Shown: positions 1 to 8,658 of the stretch, one piece after another
Layout: each line of letters opens with the position of its first letter
How positions within the stretch are numbered: position 1 is the first letter of the stretch
Assembly (NCBI GenBank): GCA_934589525.1
Contig: CAKTOB010000001.1
Span: forward strand, 1 to 64,000
Length of the DNA: 64,000 nt
From: an uncultured Oscillospiraceae bacterium
Lineage (GTDB): Bacteria; Bacillota; Clostridia; Oscillospirales; Oscillospiraceae
Direction: 5' to 3'
The notes under the pieces: model-generated
Databases searched by the model: none
The model's input: the letters and a program-made list of their open reading frames with translations, nothing else
Told to the model about the DNA's origin: nothing
Made by a program: the position numbers and the translations under genes

Positions 1-59
1 TTGAGTATATCAAATCTGTAAACCATGTGATTGCACAATCTGTAAAGTATGTTACTGCA

Positions 60-365
60 CTATACAAACCTGCCGCCCGCCACGTTCCGAATACAACCTG
101 TGTGGATGAACGGAACCACATATCGACATGTCATCCCGACCGAAATGAAATGGAGTGGAGGGATCTTCCCAAGCAGCAAACTTTACCATGCGTCGGTTAT
201 TTCTGCAACTTGGGTGGATTCCTCCACTCCGCTGACGCTGCGGTCGGAATGACATATCTGGGGGGTGGTTCCGTTTATCCACACAGGTTATTTTCGCGAC
301 GCTCCCGGAACGTAACGAATATACCCTGTGTGGTTGAATGGAACCACCCCGAGCACCTCATTCAA
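60..365. repeat. Composite palindromic repeat block 1
   Basis: This gene-free stretch contains a conserved linker (CAACCTGTGTGGATGAACGG, about 97-116), then a 126-bp hairpin, then the linker in inverted orientation (about 267-290), then another forward linker (about 323-350). The same linker and hairpin modules recur elsewhere in the window. The open frames crossing it are not credible genes because they run through both arms of the palindrome. Confidence 0.8.
129..254. repeat. 126-bp hairpin repeat, copy 1
   Basis: The ends are inverted (TGTCATCCCGACCG at the left, CGGTCGGAATGACA at the right), with a second inverted pair inside (GGAGTGGAGG and CCTCCACTCC). Near-identical copies lie at 1219-1344 and 52105-52230. 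It resembles a small non-autonomous MITE- or REP-like element. No transposase is encoded. Confidence 0.85.
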
Positions 366-386
366 ATTGTAAAAAGAAATCAAGCG

Positions 387-680
387 CTACATCGCCACAC
401 TCTCATAAGCATAGCTGTCACGGTAAACGGTTTCCGGTGCAATATCGATTTCTCCATTGTTCCATGTGATCACGCCATGAAACAAAACAGGGTTCATAAA
501 TATCTTTTCATCCGCAAGAGGCGCAAACGCAGCGCCTTCCAGAAGGGTCGTATCAAACAGCCTTTTTTCTCCTGTGGAGAATGTGACAAGCATCATGCCG
601 CCGCGCAAAGGGTTCACCTGTGTAACCTTGATACCGTCCTGCATTTCTCCGGCATAGCAAATATCGTTCAAAACATACAT
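387..680 (-). CDS. DUF2442 family protein
   Basis: A 97-residue protein with the layout of the DUF2442 family: a beta-rich small domain with a V-x-P-L-x-G-G turn near residues 22-28 and a D-I-A-P-E-T-V-Y segment near the C terminus. It follows the DUF4160 gene by 10 bp, and an RBS (GAGGTGAT) lies 4 to 5 bases before the ATG. DUF4160/DUF2442 pairs are commonly found together and have been proposed as toxin-antitoxin-like modules. That role is inferred from pairing only. The pair is bracketed on both sides by intergenic repeats, which fits an accessory locus. Confidence 0.75.
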   Translation of the reverse strand: MYVLNDICYAGEMQDGIKVTQVNPLRGGMMLVTFSTGEKRLFDTTLLEGAAFAPLADEKIFMNPVLFHGVITWNNGEIDIAPETVYRDSYAYESVAM

Positions 681-690
681 TCAAATCACC

Positions 691-957
691 TCAATTCATA
701 GGCGGAATCTTCTCAAAATGCTCACCCTGAACAGCGAGATTCCATGCCTTATAGGCTTCTTCCTCGTGGAACGCCAACCAGCCTGTTACGATTTTTAATT
801 GCTTTCGGGGAAGTGAACCTGCCAACAACTCCCCGTCTATTGCAATTGCGGCTTCATATTCTCCATAATAAACATGAACATGTGGTTTATTGTGCTGTCC
901 GATATCCCGAAACAGCATATAAATCACCATTCCTCCAAAACGGCTTAATTCAGGCAT
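691..957 (-). CDS. DUF4160 family protein
   Basis: An 88-residue protein with the DUF4160 hallmark near the N terminus: a hydrophobic M-V-I-Y-M-L-F-R-D segment, then the H-x-x-P-H-V-H-V-Y-Y-G histidine cluster (residues about 23-34), then E-A-A-I-A-I-D-G-E. The ATG is preceded by AAGGAG at good spacing. It is the first gene of a two-gene transcription unit with DUF2442. No biochemical role is established. The His cluster suggests metal or nucleic-acid chemistry, but that is speculation. Confidence 0.75.
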   Translation of the reverse strand: MPELSRFGGMVIYMLFRDIGQHNKPHVHVYYGEYEAAIAIDGELLAGSLPRKQLKIVTGWLAFHEEEAYKAWNLAVQGEHFEKIPPMN

Positions 958-1146
958 GGTAAAACACGCTCCTTTGTTGTGAGGTGAAGCTGGAAATAAT
1001 GAATTTCATTATTATGATACCAAAAATTCTTCTGATTCTCAATAGAAAATCTGTTAATTTTTCGGAGTCTCTTTTTAGCCGGACGCAGATGAAAGGACGT
1101 TCTTTGCACACCCTCGATTGAACAAATGCACTTATCAGCGAAACCG

Positions 1147-1540
1147 TAGGGGCGGCAATCTTGCCGCCCGCCACGTTGCAATGATAACCTGTACGGTTGA
1201 ACGGTACCACCCCCGATATGTCATCCCGACCGAAATGAAATGGAGTGGAGGTATCTTCCCAAGCAGCAAACTTTACCATGCGTCGGTTATTTCTGCAACT
1301 TGGGTGGATTCCTCCACTCCGCTGACGCTGCGGTCGGAATGACATATCAGGGAGACGCTTCTACGGATTCGCCCATTGTTTCCACAATGTTTCACGCTGT
1401 ACCGCATTTCCCTCATCAGTCTCGCCTGCGGGCGAGCCAGCTTCCCCCAGGGGAAGCTCTTGTACCGTGCTTTTGGGTGGTATCATTCAACCGCACAGGT
1501 TGTATTCGGAACGTGGTGGGGCGGGTTATCAATTTTTCAT
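1147..1540. repeat. Composite palindromic repeat block 2
   Basis: The stretch between the DUF4160 gene and trmB holds a GTAGGGGCGGCAATCTTGCC hairpin (about 1148-1170), a forward linker (about 1185-1210), the second 126-bp hairpin, a different GC-rich hairpin (about 1421-1460, CTCGCCTGCGGGCGAG core), and an inverted linker (about 1480-1506). No gene is visible. Confidence 0.75.
1219..1344. repeat. 126-bp hairpin repeat, copy 2
   Basis: Almost identical to 129-254 over its full length, differing at only a few positions (for example GAGGTATC here and GAGGGATC in copy 1). Such high identity between copies 1.1 kb apart suggests recent spread or gene conversion. Confidence 0.85.
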
Positions 1541-1547
1541 GATTTTC

Positions 1548-1576
1548 TTGACTTCTTTCCGGTTTCCTTCTATAAT
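1548..1576 (+). promoter_or_regulatory. Predicted sigma-A promoter for the trmB operon
   Basis: TTGACT (1548-1553), a 17-bp spacer and TATAAT (1571-1576), 46 bp upstream of the trmB start. Confidence 0.8.
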
Positions 1577-1622
1577 AAAGTGTTAAATTCTGCACAAAAC
1601 CCTTATTATGGAGGATCATCAT

Positions 1623-2303
1623 ATGCGAATGCGGAAAATGAAGAACCTGGAGCCGCGGATGGAGAAGTGCGCGGCCCTGCGTGTTCAGGAGCCGGCGGCC
1701 CGGTTGGGGCATTGGCGGGAGCTGATGCCGGAGTGCTCTGCCCTTTGGGTGGAGGTTGGCTGCGGCAAGGGCAAGTTCACCGCGGAAACCGCCCAAAATA
1801 ATCCTACGGTGCTGCTGATTGCCGTGGAGCGGTGCCGGGAGGCCATGGTGGTGGCCATGGAGAAGGCCCGGGACATGGGGCTTACCAATGTGTTTTTCAT
1901 CGATATGGACGTGGCGGAAATCGAATCCGTCTTCGGGACCGAGGAAATCGACCGGCTGTTTATCAACTTCCCCGACCCCTGGCCCCGGAAGAAGAACGCC
2001 AAGCGCCGCCTGACCCATCGGGGCTTCCTGGACAAATACTGCCGGGTGGTGCGTCAGGGGGGAGAGATCCACTTCAAGACCGACAATGCTCCCCTCTTTG
2101 CCTTCTCCTTGGAGGAGTTCGCCGCCTGCGGTCTGGAAACCAAGGCCGTCACCGATGACCTGCACAAGGACGGCGTGGTGGGCATCATGACCGGCTACGA
2201 GGAAAAATTCCGCGCCCTGGGAACCCCCATCCACCGCTGCGAAGTGGTTTGCAAGCCCTTTGTTCTCCCCAAGGAAGAAAAGGCGGAACCCCAGGAGGCT
2301 TGA
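1623..2303 (+). CDS. trmB: tRNA (guanine-N7-)-methyltransferase
   Basis: TrmB transfers a methyl group from SAM to N7 of G46 in the variable loop of tRNAs. The 226-residue product starts with the typical MRMRK, has the SAM-binding V-E-V-G-C-G-K-G loop (about 43-50), and carries the family signature F-P-D-P-W-P followed by a basic K-K-N-A-K-R-R-L stretch (116-130). An upstream in-frame ATG exists at 1608, but GGAGG at 1610-1614 sits at the right distance for 1623. The stop is 2 bp before the mnmG start, so two tRNA-modification genes are co-transcribed. Confidence 0.93.
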   Translation: MRMRKMKNLEPRMEKCAALRVQEPAARLGHWRELMPECSALWVEVGCGKGKFTAETAQNNPTVLLIAVERCREAMVVAMEKARDMGLTNVFFIDMDVAEIESVFGTEEIDRLFINFPDPWPRKKNAKRRLTHRGFLDKYCRVVRQGGEIHFKTDNAPLFAFSLEEFAACGLETKAVTDDLHKDGVVGIMTGYEEKFRALGTPIHRCEVVCKPFVLPKEEKAEPQEA

Positions 2304-2305
2304 CC

Positions 2306-4171
2306 ATGGGCTATTCTTTGGGAAGCTGTGATGTGGCCGTCATCGGTGCGGGCCATGCGGGCATTGAGGCCGCTCTGGCTGCCGCCCGGTTGGGGCTGCA
2401 CACCATGCTCTTTACCATCAACCTGGATGCCGTGGGGAACCTGCCCTGCAATCCCGCCATCGGCGGCACCGGCAAGGGCCATCTGGTCCGGGAGCTGGAT
2501 GCCCTGGGCGGGGAAATGGGTCTGGCGGCGGATGCCAGCTGCATTCAGTACCGGATGCTGAACCGGGGCAAAGGCCCGGCGGTCCATTCCCTCCGGGCCC
2601 AGGCGGACCGGCGGCGGTACCAGGAATATATGAAACACGCCCTGGAGCGGCAGGAACACCTGGAGCTCAAACAGGCCCAGATCACCCGGGTGCTGACGGA
2701 AAAGGGCGCCGTCACCGGAGTCCAGACCGACCTGGGGGCGGAGTATGCCGCCAAGGCCGTTGTTGTGGCCACGGGGACCTACTTAGACTCCGACATCATC
2801 ATCGGCTCCAGCGTCATCCCCTCCGGCCCCGATGGGATGCACCCCAGCATCGGACTGGGGGATAGTCTGCGGGCCTTGGGACTGTCCCTCCGGCGATTCA
2901 AAACCGGCACGCCTCCCCGGGTGAACCGGCGGAGCATTGATTTTTCCAAAATGGAGCTCCAGCCGGGAGACGACACCGTAGAGCCCTTCTCCTTCCGCAC
3001 AAGCCACAAGGTGAACAATTCCGCCGTGTGCTACCTGACCTACACCACCCAGGAGACCCACCGGATCATCCGGGAGAACCTGGACAGAAGCCCCATTTAT
3101 GACGGCACCATTTCCGGGGTAGGCCCCAGGTACTGCCCCAGTATTGAAACAAAAATCGTCCGGTTCCCGGATAAAGAGCGACACCAGCTGTTCATTGAGC
3201 CCTGCGGCCTGAACACCGAGGAAATGTACATCCAGGGCTTTTCCTCCAGTCTGCCGGAGGATGTGCAGCTAAAAATGCTGCGCTCCGTGCCGGGCCTTGA
3301 ACAGGCGGAAATGATGCGGCCCGCCTACGCCATTGAATACGAATGCGTTGACCCAACCCAGTTAAAGCCCACCCTGGAATGCAAGCTGGTCTCCGGCCTG
3401 TACGGCGCAGGCCAGTTCAACGGCACCTCCGGCTATGAGGAGGCGGCGGTCCAGGGGTTGGTGGCGGGCATCAATGCGGCGCTCAAAATTCAGGGAAAAG
3501 CCCCCATGATTTTGACCCGGGACACCAGCTACATCGGCACCCTCATTGACGACCTGGTGACCAAGGGCACCCAGGAGCCTTACCGGATCATGACCAGCCG
3601 CTCGGAATATAGGCTTCTGCACCGGCAGGACAACGCCGACCAGCGGCTCACCGCCCTGGGGGCCGCCGTGGGGTTGGTACCCCAAAGCCGGTTGGAGGAA
3701 GTGGAGGAAAAATACCGGGCAGTGAAACGGGAGATTGCCCGGTTGGAGGGCAGCGGCGTTCCCGGAAGCCCGGCCCTCAATGCCATGCTTGCCGCCCGGG
3801 ATACGGCCCCGGTGGCAAACTCTGCCCGGTTGGCGGACCTTTTGCGCCGCCCCCAGGTGACCTATGAGGACCTGGCCCCCTTTGATGCCCAGCGGCCGGA
3901 GCTGCCCCAAAGCGTCACCAACGAGGTGGAAATCCAGCTCAAATACGCAGGGTATTTGGCACGGCAGGAAAAGCAGGTGGCGGAATTTAAAAAAGAGGAA
4001 GCCCGGCTGCTGCCGGAAAATCTGGATTATTCCGCCATTCAGGGTCTGCGGCTGGAAGCCCGGCAGAAGCTGCAAGAGATCCGCCCGGTGTCCCTGGGCC
4101 AGGCAGGCCGCATCTCCGGGGTCAGCCCTGCGGACATCGCCGTGCTGATGATTTATCTGGAACAAAAATAA
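2306..4171 (+). CDS. mnmG: tRNA uridine-5-carboxymethylaminomethyl modification enzyme, large subunit
   Basis: MnmG (GidA) works with the GTPase MnmE to install the cmnm5 group on U34 of tRNAs, using FAD, NADH and methylene-tetrahydrofolate. The 621-residue length is normal. The N-terminal G-A-G-H-A-G FAD motif (14-19), a [16 protein letters not shown] segment and the C-terminal helical MnmE-binding domain (I-S-G-V-S-P-A-D-I near the end) are all present. The ATG at 2306 is preceded by AGGAGG. An in-frame ATG at 2249 lies within trmB and lacks this support. mnmE is not in the window. Confidence 0.96.
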   Translation: MGYSLGSCDVAVIGAGHAGIEAALAAARLGLHTMLFTINLDAVGNLPCNPAIGGTGKGHLVRELDALGGEMGLAADASCIQYRMLNRGKGPAVHSLRAQADRRRYQEYMKHALERQEHLELKQAQITRVLTEKGAVTGVQTDLGAEYAAKAVVVATGTYLDSDIIIGSSVIPSGPDGMHPSIGLGDSLRALGLSLRRFKTGTPPRVNRRSIDFSKMELQPGDDTVEPFSFRTSHKVNNSAVCYLTYTTQETHRIIRENLDRSPIYDGTISGVGPRYCPSIETKIVRFPDKERHQLFIEPCGLNTEEMYIQGFSSSLPEDVQLKMLRSVPGLEQAEMMRPAYAIEYECVDPTQLKPTLECKLVSGLYGAGQFNGTSGYEEAAVQGLVAGINAALKIQGKAPMILTRDTSYIGTLIDDLVTKGTQEPYRIMTSRSEYRLLHRQDNADQRLTALGAAVGLVPQSRLEEVEEKYRAVKREIARLEGSGVPGSPALNAMLAARDTAPVANSARLADLLRRPQVTYEDLAPFDAQRPELPQSVTNEVEIQLKYAGYLARQEKQVAEFKKEEARLLPENLDYSAIQGLRLEARQKLQEIRPVSLGQAGRISGVSPADIAVLMIYLEQK

Positions 4172-4225
4172 GGTCTACCGCATATCCTGTTAGGGAAAAA
4201 TTCCTTTTCCCTCAGGAGGTGCGCC

Positions 4226-5152
4226 ATGTCTATTGTACCAACCAACGTGCCCATGACCTATGGGCGCTATCGGGAGGCCATTCAAAAAATCACGGAAACC
4301 TACCCCGTGTGCCGCAGCCGCTGCATCGGCACCACCGCCTTTGGCCGGGAGATCCTGTCCCTGGCCATTGGCAGCGGAGACCGGACGGTGCTCTTTACCG
4401 CCGCCCACCATGCCAACGAATGGATCACCGCCACGGTGCTGCTGCAATTTGCGGAGGACCTGTCCCGGGCCATCATGGAGGGCGGCAGCCTCTACGGCAT
4501 TCCCGGCACCCTTTTTGAACAAAACTGCCAGATTTTCCTGGTGCCCATGGTGAACCCCGACGGGGTGGATCTGGTCACCGGGGGCATCCCCAAGGGAAGC
4601 CTGGAATGGGAAAAGGCCAAGTCCCTTTCGGAAAACTACCCGAGCATCCCCTTTCCTTCCGGCTGGAAAGCCAATCTTTTGGGGGTGGACCTGAACTTGC
4701 AATACCCCGCCGGGTGGCTCCAGGCCCGGGAGATCAAATTCACCCAGGGCTACACCCGGCCCGGCCCCCGGGACTATGTGGGGAGGGCCCCTCTGGCCCA
4801 GCGGGAATGCCGGGCTCTGGCGGCCTTTACCCAATACCTGGACCCGGCCCTGGTGCTGGCCTACCACACCCAGGGGCAGCTGATCTACTGGAGCTTCGAT
4901 GATATTGATGTCCCCGGTGCCCTGGCCCTGGGCCGGGAATTTGCAAGGCTTTCCGGCTACTCTTTGGAGAACACCCCCTACGCTTCCGGCTTTGCGGGGT
5001 ACAAGGACTGGTTCATCAAGGCCTTCCGCCGCCCGGGCTTTACCATTGAGGCAGGGCTGGGGGAAAATCCCCTGCCCCTGGAGCAATTTGACACCATTTA
5101 CGCAAACAACCTGGGAATCCTCACCACTGCGGCCCTGGGCCTGCCGGAGTAG
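4226..5152 (+). CDS. M14 family zinc carboxypeptidase (putative peptidoglycan peptide peptidase)
   Basis: A 308-residue M14 metallopeptidase. The zinc-binding H-x-x-E is in HHANEW (His62, Glu65), the third ligand is probably the His of L-A-Y-H-T-Q-G, and the general-base Glu is in F-T-I-E-A-G-L-G near residue 275. The size and the C-terminal E-A-G motif resemble the gamma-D-glutamyl-diamino-acid endopeptidase I subgroup, which trims muropeptides. There is no signal peptide, so a cytosolic recycling role is plausible. An RBS (AGGAGG) precedes the ATG. The gene follows mnmG by 54 bp. The substrate is inferred from the family only. Confidence 0.85.
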   Translation: MSIVPTNVPMTYGRYREAIQKITETYPVCRSRCIGTTAFGREILSLAIGSGDRTVLFTAAHHANEWITATVLLQFAEDLSRAIMEGGSLYGIPGTLFEQNCQIFLVPMVNPDGVDLVTGGIPKGSLEWEKAKSLSENYPSIPFPSGWKANLLGVDLNLQYPAGWLQAREIKFTQGYTRPGPRDYVGRAPLAQRECRALAAFTQYLDPALVLAYHTQGQLIYWSFDDIDVPGALALGREFARLSGYSLENTPYASGFAGYKDWFIKAFRRPGFTIEAGLGENPLPLEQFDTIYANNLGILTTAALGLPE

Positions 5153-5161
5153 GCTTCCCAT

Positions 5162-5239
5162 GGAAACTCTGAATAAATCGTCTGCGGCTGAGCGGCGAAT
5201 CTTTTGCCGTCAGCTCTTGCCGATTTAATCAAAACTTCC
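5162..5239. repeat. 78-bp inverted-repeat element, short form
   Basis: Imperfect terminal inverted repeats (GGAAACTCTGAATAAATCG at the left, CGATTTAATCAAAACTTCC at the right) with a second inverted pair inside (GGCTGAGCGGC and GCCGTCAGCTC). The same element with an extra internal segment of about 80 bp occurs at 9366-9528. Confidence 0.8.
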
Positions 5240-5266
5240 TAGAACTCATACAAAAGAGGACACATT

Positions 5267-6052
5267 ATGGTCATTTTTTTCGATATTGATGGGACCATCG
5301 TAGACGACGGCACCCAAATCATTCCCCGATCTACCATTGAATCCGTGGAAAAACTCCGGGCCTTGGGCCACATCCCCGTGATCAACACCGGAAGACCCTA
5401 TTCCCACATCGATCCCCGGGTGCGCTCCATGGCCTTTTCCGCCTTTGTCTGCGGCTGCGGCATGGAAATTTTCCTGGAAGGCCGCTGGCTGGTGCGGAAA
5501 AGCCCGGACCTTGCCCTTTGCGAGTTCGTCCGGCAGCAGGCAAAGCGCTTTGGCGTGCTGCCCCTGTACGAAACCGACGACGGCTGCATTCTCTACGAAC
5601 CGGAACTGGTGGCCAACCCGTTCCAAAAGCGGGAAATGCAGCGGATGGAGGCCAAGGGCTTCCGGGTCTGCCCGGCCCAGGAGCATCCCCAGTTTATGAA
5701 ATTCGTCATCTGGAGCCAGAATGCGGCGGCAGCCCAGGCCTTTTACCGGGAAATGGAGCCCTATTTTGAGATCATCTACCGGGGCGACGACAGCTTTGCG
5801 GAGTTCGTCCTCAAAGGCTGCTCCAAAGCCGCCGGCATGGAAACCCTGCTCTCGGCCCTGGGGGTATCGAAGGATGACACCCTGGCCATTGGCGACAGCA
5901 CCAACGACCTGCCCATGTTCTCCGTAGCCGCCCACACCGCCTGCCTGGGCGGCGGCATGGAGGAGCTGAAAGCCGTTTCGGAATACGTCACGGCCCCGGT
6001 GCTGGAGGACGGCATCCAGAAGGCGCTGGAACACTTTGGACTGCTGCATTAA
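5267..6052 (+). CDS. HAD superfamily (Cof-type, IIB) phosphatase
   Basis: A 261-residue haloacid-dehalogenase-family hydrolase. Motif I is F-D-I-D-G-T (Asp6 nucleophile, Asp8 acid/base) and motif IV is A-I-G-D-S-T-N-D near residues 205-212. The middle portion matches a type IIB cap. Relatives dephosphorylate sugar phosphates or phosphorylated cofactors such as pyridoxal phosphate or FMN, and the substrate cannot be read from sequence. An RBS (AGAGGA) precedes the ATG, and a terminator follows directly. Confidence 0.88.
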   Translation: MVIFFDIDGTIVDDGTQIIPRSTIESVEKLRALGHIPVINTGRPYSHIDPRVRSMAFSAFVCGCGMEIFLEGRWLVRKSPDLALCEFVRQQAKRFGVLPLYETDDGCILYEPELVANPFQKREMQRMEAKGFRVCPAQEHPQFMKFVIWSQNAAAAQAFYREMEPYFEIIYRGDDSFAEFVLKGCSKAAGMETLLSALGVSKDDTLAIGDSTNDLPMFSVAAHTACLGGGMEELKAVSEYVTAPVLEDGIQKALEHFGLLH

Positions 6053-6058
6053 AAAATC

Positions 6059-6100
6059 AGCGGGGCCTCTCCACGTTCGGGAGGCTCCGCTTAATTTTTA
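6059..6100 (+). terminator. Rho-independent terminator after the HAD gene
   Basis: A GC-rich hairpin (AGCGGGGCCTC paired with GAGGCTCCGCT) is followed by TTAATTTTT. Confidence 0.8.
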
Positions 6101-6121
6101 TGTATCTCCTCGCTGGGGGCG

Positions 6122-6140
6122 CAGTTGACAGTTGACAGTT
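6122..6140. repeat. Short tandem 8-mer repeat (TTGACAG type)
   Basis: CAGTTGACAGTTGACAGTT. It belongs to a family of short AT-rich tandem repeats found at 39088-39180, 55966-56022, 62618-62690 and 62955-63022. Here only one orientation is present. Confidence 0.7.
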
Positions 6141-6152
6141 ATTGGAGCAGAA

Positions 6153-6719
6153 CTATAGCTCCAGGATTTCTGCCCCCAGGGCGGCGGCGTCTTCGTGGTT
6201 ATGGGTGACCAGAAGAACCGTTGCGTTCCCTTGGGCGGTGCGGATGGCGGCCAGGCAGCGGGATTTGGTTTCCTCGTCCAGGCCGGTGAAGGGCTCGTCC
6301 AGCACCAGAAGGTCTCCGCCGTATAGTAAAGCTCTGGCCAGGGCCACCCGGCGCTGTTGGCCGCCAGAGAGGGCGGCGGCTTTGGTCTTGCCGCAGTCTG
6401 TCAAATCCAGGGCTTCCAGCATCCGGGTGATGGCCGTTTCTTGATGAGGGGGCAGCACCAGGGCGATATTTTGCCCGGCGGTCAGCTCCGGGCACAGGCG
6501 GCTTTCCTGGAATACGGCGGCGATTCGCCGGGGAACGCCGGTGATCTCTCCGGCGTCCGGCTTTTCAAGGCCCAGGATCAGCCGGAGCAATGTGGTCTTC
6601 CCCTTTCCGGAATAGCCCATAATGGCGTAGATCTTTCCAGGGGCAAAGGTGGCGCTGAATTGTTCCAAAACCTGTTTTCCGTCGTAGGCCTTGCAAATGT
6701 TCTTTAAAATCAGGTCCAT
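6153..6719 (-). CDS. ABC transporter ATP-binding protein (NitT/TauT type)
   Basis: The 188-residue ATPase of a three-gene importer. Walker A is G-Y-S-G-K-G-K-T (35-42), the Q-loop glutamine is at 71, the signature LSGGQ is at 117-121, Walker B is L-L-V-L-D-E-P (137-143), and a T-H-N-H-E switch lies near the C terminus. It is shorter than most SsuB/TauB proteins (about 250) and ends soon after the H-loop. The ATG at 6719 has GGGAGGGG just upstream; a GTG at 6734 is less likely. It overlaps the permease gene by 10 bp. Confidence 0.88.
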   Translation of the reverse strand: MDLILKNICKAYDGKQVLEQFSATFAPGKIYAIMGYSGKGKTTLLRLILGLEKPDAGEITGVPRRIAAVFQESRLCPELTAGQNIALVLPPHQETAITRMLEALDLTDCGKTKAAALSGGQQRRVALARALLYGGDLLVLDEPFTGLDEETKSRCLAAIRTAQGNATVLLVTHNHEDAAALGAEILEL

Positions 6720-7498
6720 TGCCGCCCCTCCCACTCAATAAGCCTGTCCATGACCCGGTCCAGAAGCCCCAGAAACAGCTTTTCAAAGCCCAGGCTCACC
6801 GCCACGATCAGCACCGTCCAGGAAAACAGATCCGGGATCTCCAGATACACCTTGGCATCATAGAGCATCCCCCCCACAGACCGTTCCGTCACCGCAATAA
6901 CCTCCGCCGCCACCCCCGCCTTCCAGCACAGGCCCAGGGCCACATGGCAGGCGGATCGAAGGTACGGGGCCAGGGCGGGCAGGAAAATGCACCGGACACG
7001 GCGAAAACGAGGCATCCGGAACACCTGGGCCATTTCCAGCAGCTGCCGGTCCGCTGCCCGGAAGCCCTGCAGGGCATTGGCATAGAGCACCGGCAGCACC
7101 ATGAGGAAGGAAATAAAAATGCTCAGATGCCGACCGGAGAGCCACAGCAAGGCGATGACAATAAAGGAGGCCACCGGCACGGTCTGAATGGCCAAAATGT
7201 AGGGCCGCAATAAGATTTCTACCAAAGGATACCGGGCGGACACCGCCGCCAATACCAGAGCCATGAAAAACGCCAGGAGGAACCCCAAGCTGATGCGGCC
7301 TAGGGTAGAGCCCAGGGCCTGCCAGGTGGTCTGCTCCCCGCAGAGCCCCCAGAGCCGCCCCGCCACCTGAAGGGGGCCTACCAGCAGCAATCGGTTGCCT
7401 ACCGCCGCCGCCGCCAGCTGCCACACACACAACGCCAAAAAGGCGGCAAGGAATTTTGCCGCCTTTTTGTTCTGAAAATCGGTTTTTTTACGCCCCAT
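6710..7498 (-). CDS. ABC transporter permease (NitT/TauT type)
   Basis: A BPD_transp_1 family membrane protein of about 262 residues with roughly six hydrophobic segments. The cytoplasmic coupling loop (E-M-A-Q-V-F-R-M-P followed by an F-L-P-A-L-A-P-Y-L segment) is the EAA-type motif. It is the partner of the adjacent ATPase and binding protein. The chosen ATG at 7498 overlaps the end of the upstream gene by 11 bp; an upstream ATG at 7525 is possible. Confidence 0.86.
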   Translation of the reverse strand: MGRKKTDFQNKKAAKFLAAFLALCVWQLAAAAVGNRLLLVGPLQVAGRLWGLCGEQTTWQALGSTLGRISLGFLLAFFMALVLAAVSARYPLVEILLRPYILAIQTVPVASFIVIALLWLSGRHLSIFISFLMVLPVLYANALQGFRAADRQLLEMAQVFRMPRFRRVRCIFLPALAPYLRSACHVALGLCWKAGVAAEVIAVTERSVGGMLYDAKVYLEIPDLFSWTVLIVAVSLGFEKLFLGLLDRVMDRLIEWEGRQWT

Positions 7499-8543
7499 AG
7501 TAGAAATCATCCCCGGGCAGGGCACCGCCTACCGCGGCCGGGTTCTGGCCCAGCAGCACCTCCAGGCAGCCTGCCAGGGCGGCCTTCATCTGTGCCCCCG
7601 TGATGCACACCAGGTTGCACTGGGGGATGGCCTTTTTGGCAATGGGGGCCTTGACGATGGAGAAGGTGCCGCAGAGGTCCCCCGCCTGGTCCGGGTTCTC
7701 GTTGACCCAGGTGACGCTCTCCTCAAAATTCTTCAGGAAGGTTTCCACCGCCTGGGGGTGGGCCTCCACAAATTCTGTTCTGGCCAGAATGCAGGCGGTG
7801 GTACACAGGCTTCCGCCTCCCAGCTTTTCCCATTCCTCGGAAATGGACAGGGCCACATGGAAGTCCTCCCCCAACTGGGCACCGGCGGCGGTGACATAGG
7901 GCTGGGGCAGCATGGCAATGCCCTGGCCCTGGGCGTTCAGGGTGGCCACCACCTCACTGGGCTCGCTCTTCCACTGAATATCCAGGTCCTTGTCCGCGTC
8001 CAGGCCATTTTCCCGGAGGACATACCGCAGGAAATACTCCGGAGTGGCCCCCTTGCCGGTGGCGTAGAGGGTCTTGCCCCGTAGGTCTTCCACGGTTTTC
8101 ACGGTTTCCCCGCCGTATTCCCCGATGTAGAGCACGCCCAGCACATTCACCGCCAGCGCCGTGACCTTGCCCTGGGTCTTGTTATACAGGACGGAGGCAA
8201 GGTTTGCAGGGACCGATACAATGTCCAGCTCCCCTTGCAGAAGCAGCGGGGTCAGCTCGTCCGCCGCACCCTTGACCGTATAGGTGTAGCCGGAATCAGG
8301 GTTTTCGTCGGCGGTTTCAAAGAGCTTCACCATGCCCATGCCGGTGGGGCCGGTCATGGCACCCAGGCGAACGGTGACAGCCTCCTGTGCAGGGGCCACA
8401 GTCTCGGGAGCGGCGGTGGTTTCTACCCTGGTCTCCGGGGCAGTCTCCGGGATGGTCTCCGGGGCAGGGGCCGTTCCGCAGCCTGCCAGCAGCCCCAGGG
8501 TCAGGGCCAACAAACAAATAAAAGCGATGCACTTTTTCATCAT
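7488..8543 (-). CDS. ABC transporter substrate-binding lipoprotein (NMT1/SsuA-like)
   Basis: A 351-residue lipoprotein. It has a short basic N terminus, a hydrophobic stretch and the lipobox L-L-A-G-C (Cys about 22), then a Thr/Pro/Glu-rich linker and a periplasmic-binding domain of the NMT1-like class (V-R-L-G-A-M-T-G-P-T-G start, residues about 57-350). Family members bind nitrate, sulfonates, pyrimidine precursors or similar small molecules, and the ligand here is unknown. It is the first gene of the importer operon and divergent from a Crp/Fnr-family regulator, which may control it. Confidence 0.86.
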   Translation of the reverse strand: MMKKCIAFICLLALTLGLLAGCGTAPAPETIPETAPETRVETTAAPETVAPAQEAVTVRLGAMTGPTGMGMVKLFETADENPDSGYTYTVKGAADELTPLLLQGELDIVSVPANLASVLYNKTQGKVTALAVNVLGVLYIGEYGGETVKTVEDLRGKTLYATGKGATPEYFLRYVLRENGLDADKDLDIQWKSEPSEVVATLNAQGQGIAMLPQPYVTAAGAQLGEDFHVALSISEEWEKLGGGSLCTTACILARTEFVEAHPQAVETFLKNFEESVTWVNENPDQAGDLCGTFSIVKAPIAKKAIPQCNLVCITGAQMKAALAGCLEVLLGQNPAAVGGALPGDDFYYGA

Positions 8544-8580
8544 GTTTCCTCTTTCCGGACAGGCGGAATAAGGCCCGTCC

Positions 8581-8640
8581 TTGACTTTCTAGTGGGATTG
8601 TACTATACTTGCTCCTGTAAAGTCCGTTGCAATTGCAACG
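8581..8640 (+). promoter_or_regulatory. Promoter and perfect palindromic operator of the Crp-family gene
   Basis: TTGACT (8581-8586), a 17-bp spacer and TATACT (8604-8609) form a promoter for the regulator. A perfect 16-bp palindrome CGTTGCAATTGCAACG lies at 8625-8640, just downstream of the expected start site, where a bound protein would repress. It also lies upstream of the divergent importer operon. A related site precedes the Rnf operon. Confidence 0.75.
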
Positions 8641-8658
8641 AAAAATCAGGAGTGTTAC

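Noticed and set aside
27..701. A 224-codon plus-strand frame
   Set aside because: It crosses both arms of a palindromic repeat and then lies antisense to the DUF2442 gene.
1416..2234. A 272-codon minus-strand frame
   Set aside because: It overlaps trmB in antisense and runs through the repeat block. No protein family resemblance.
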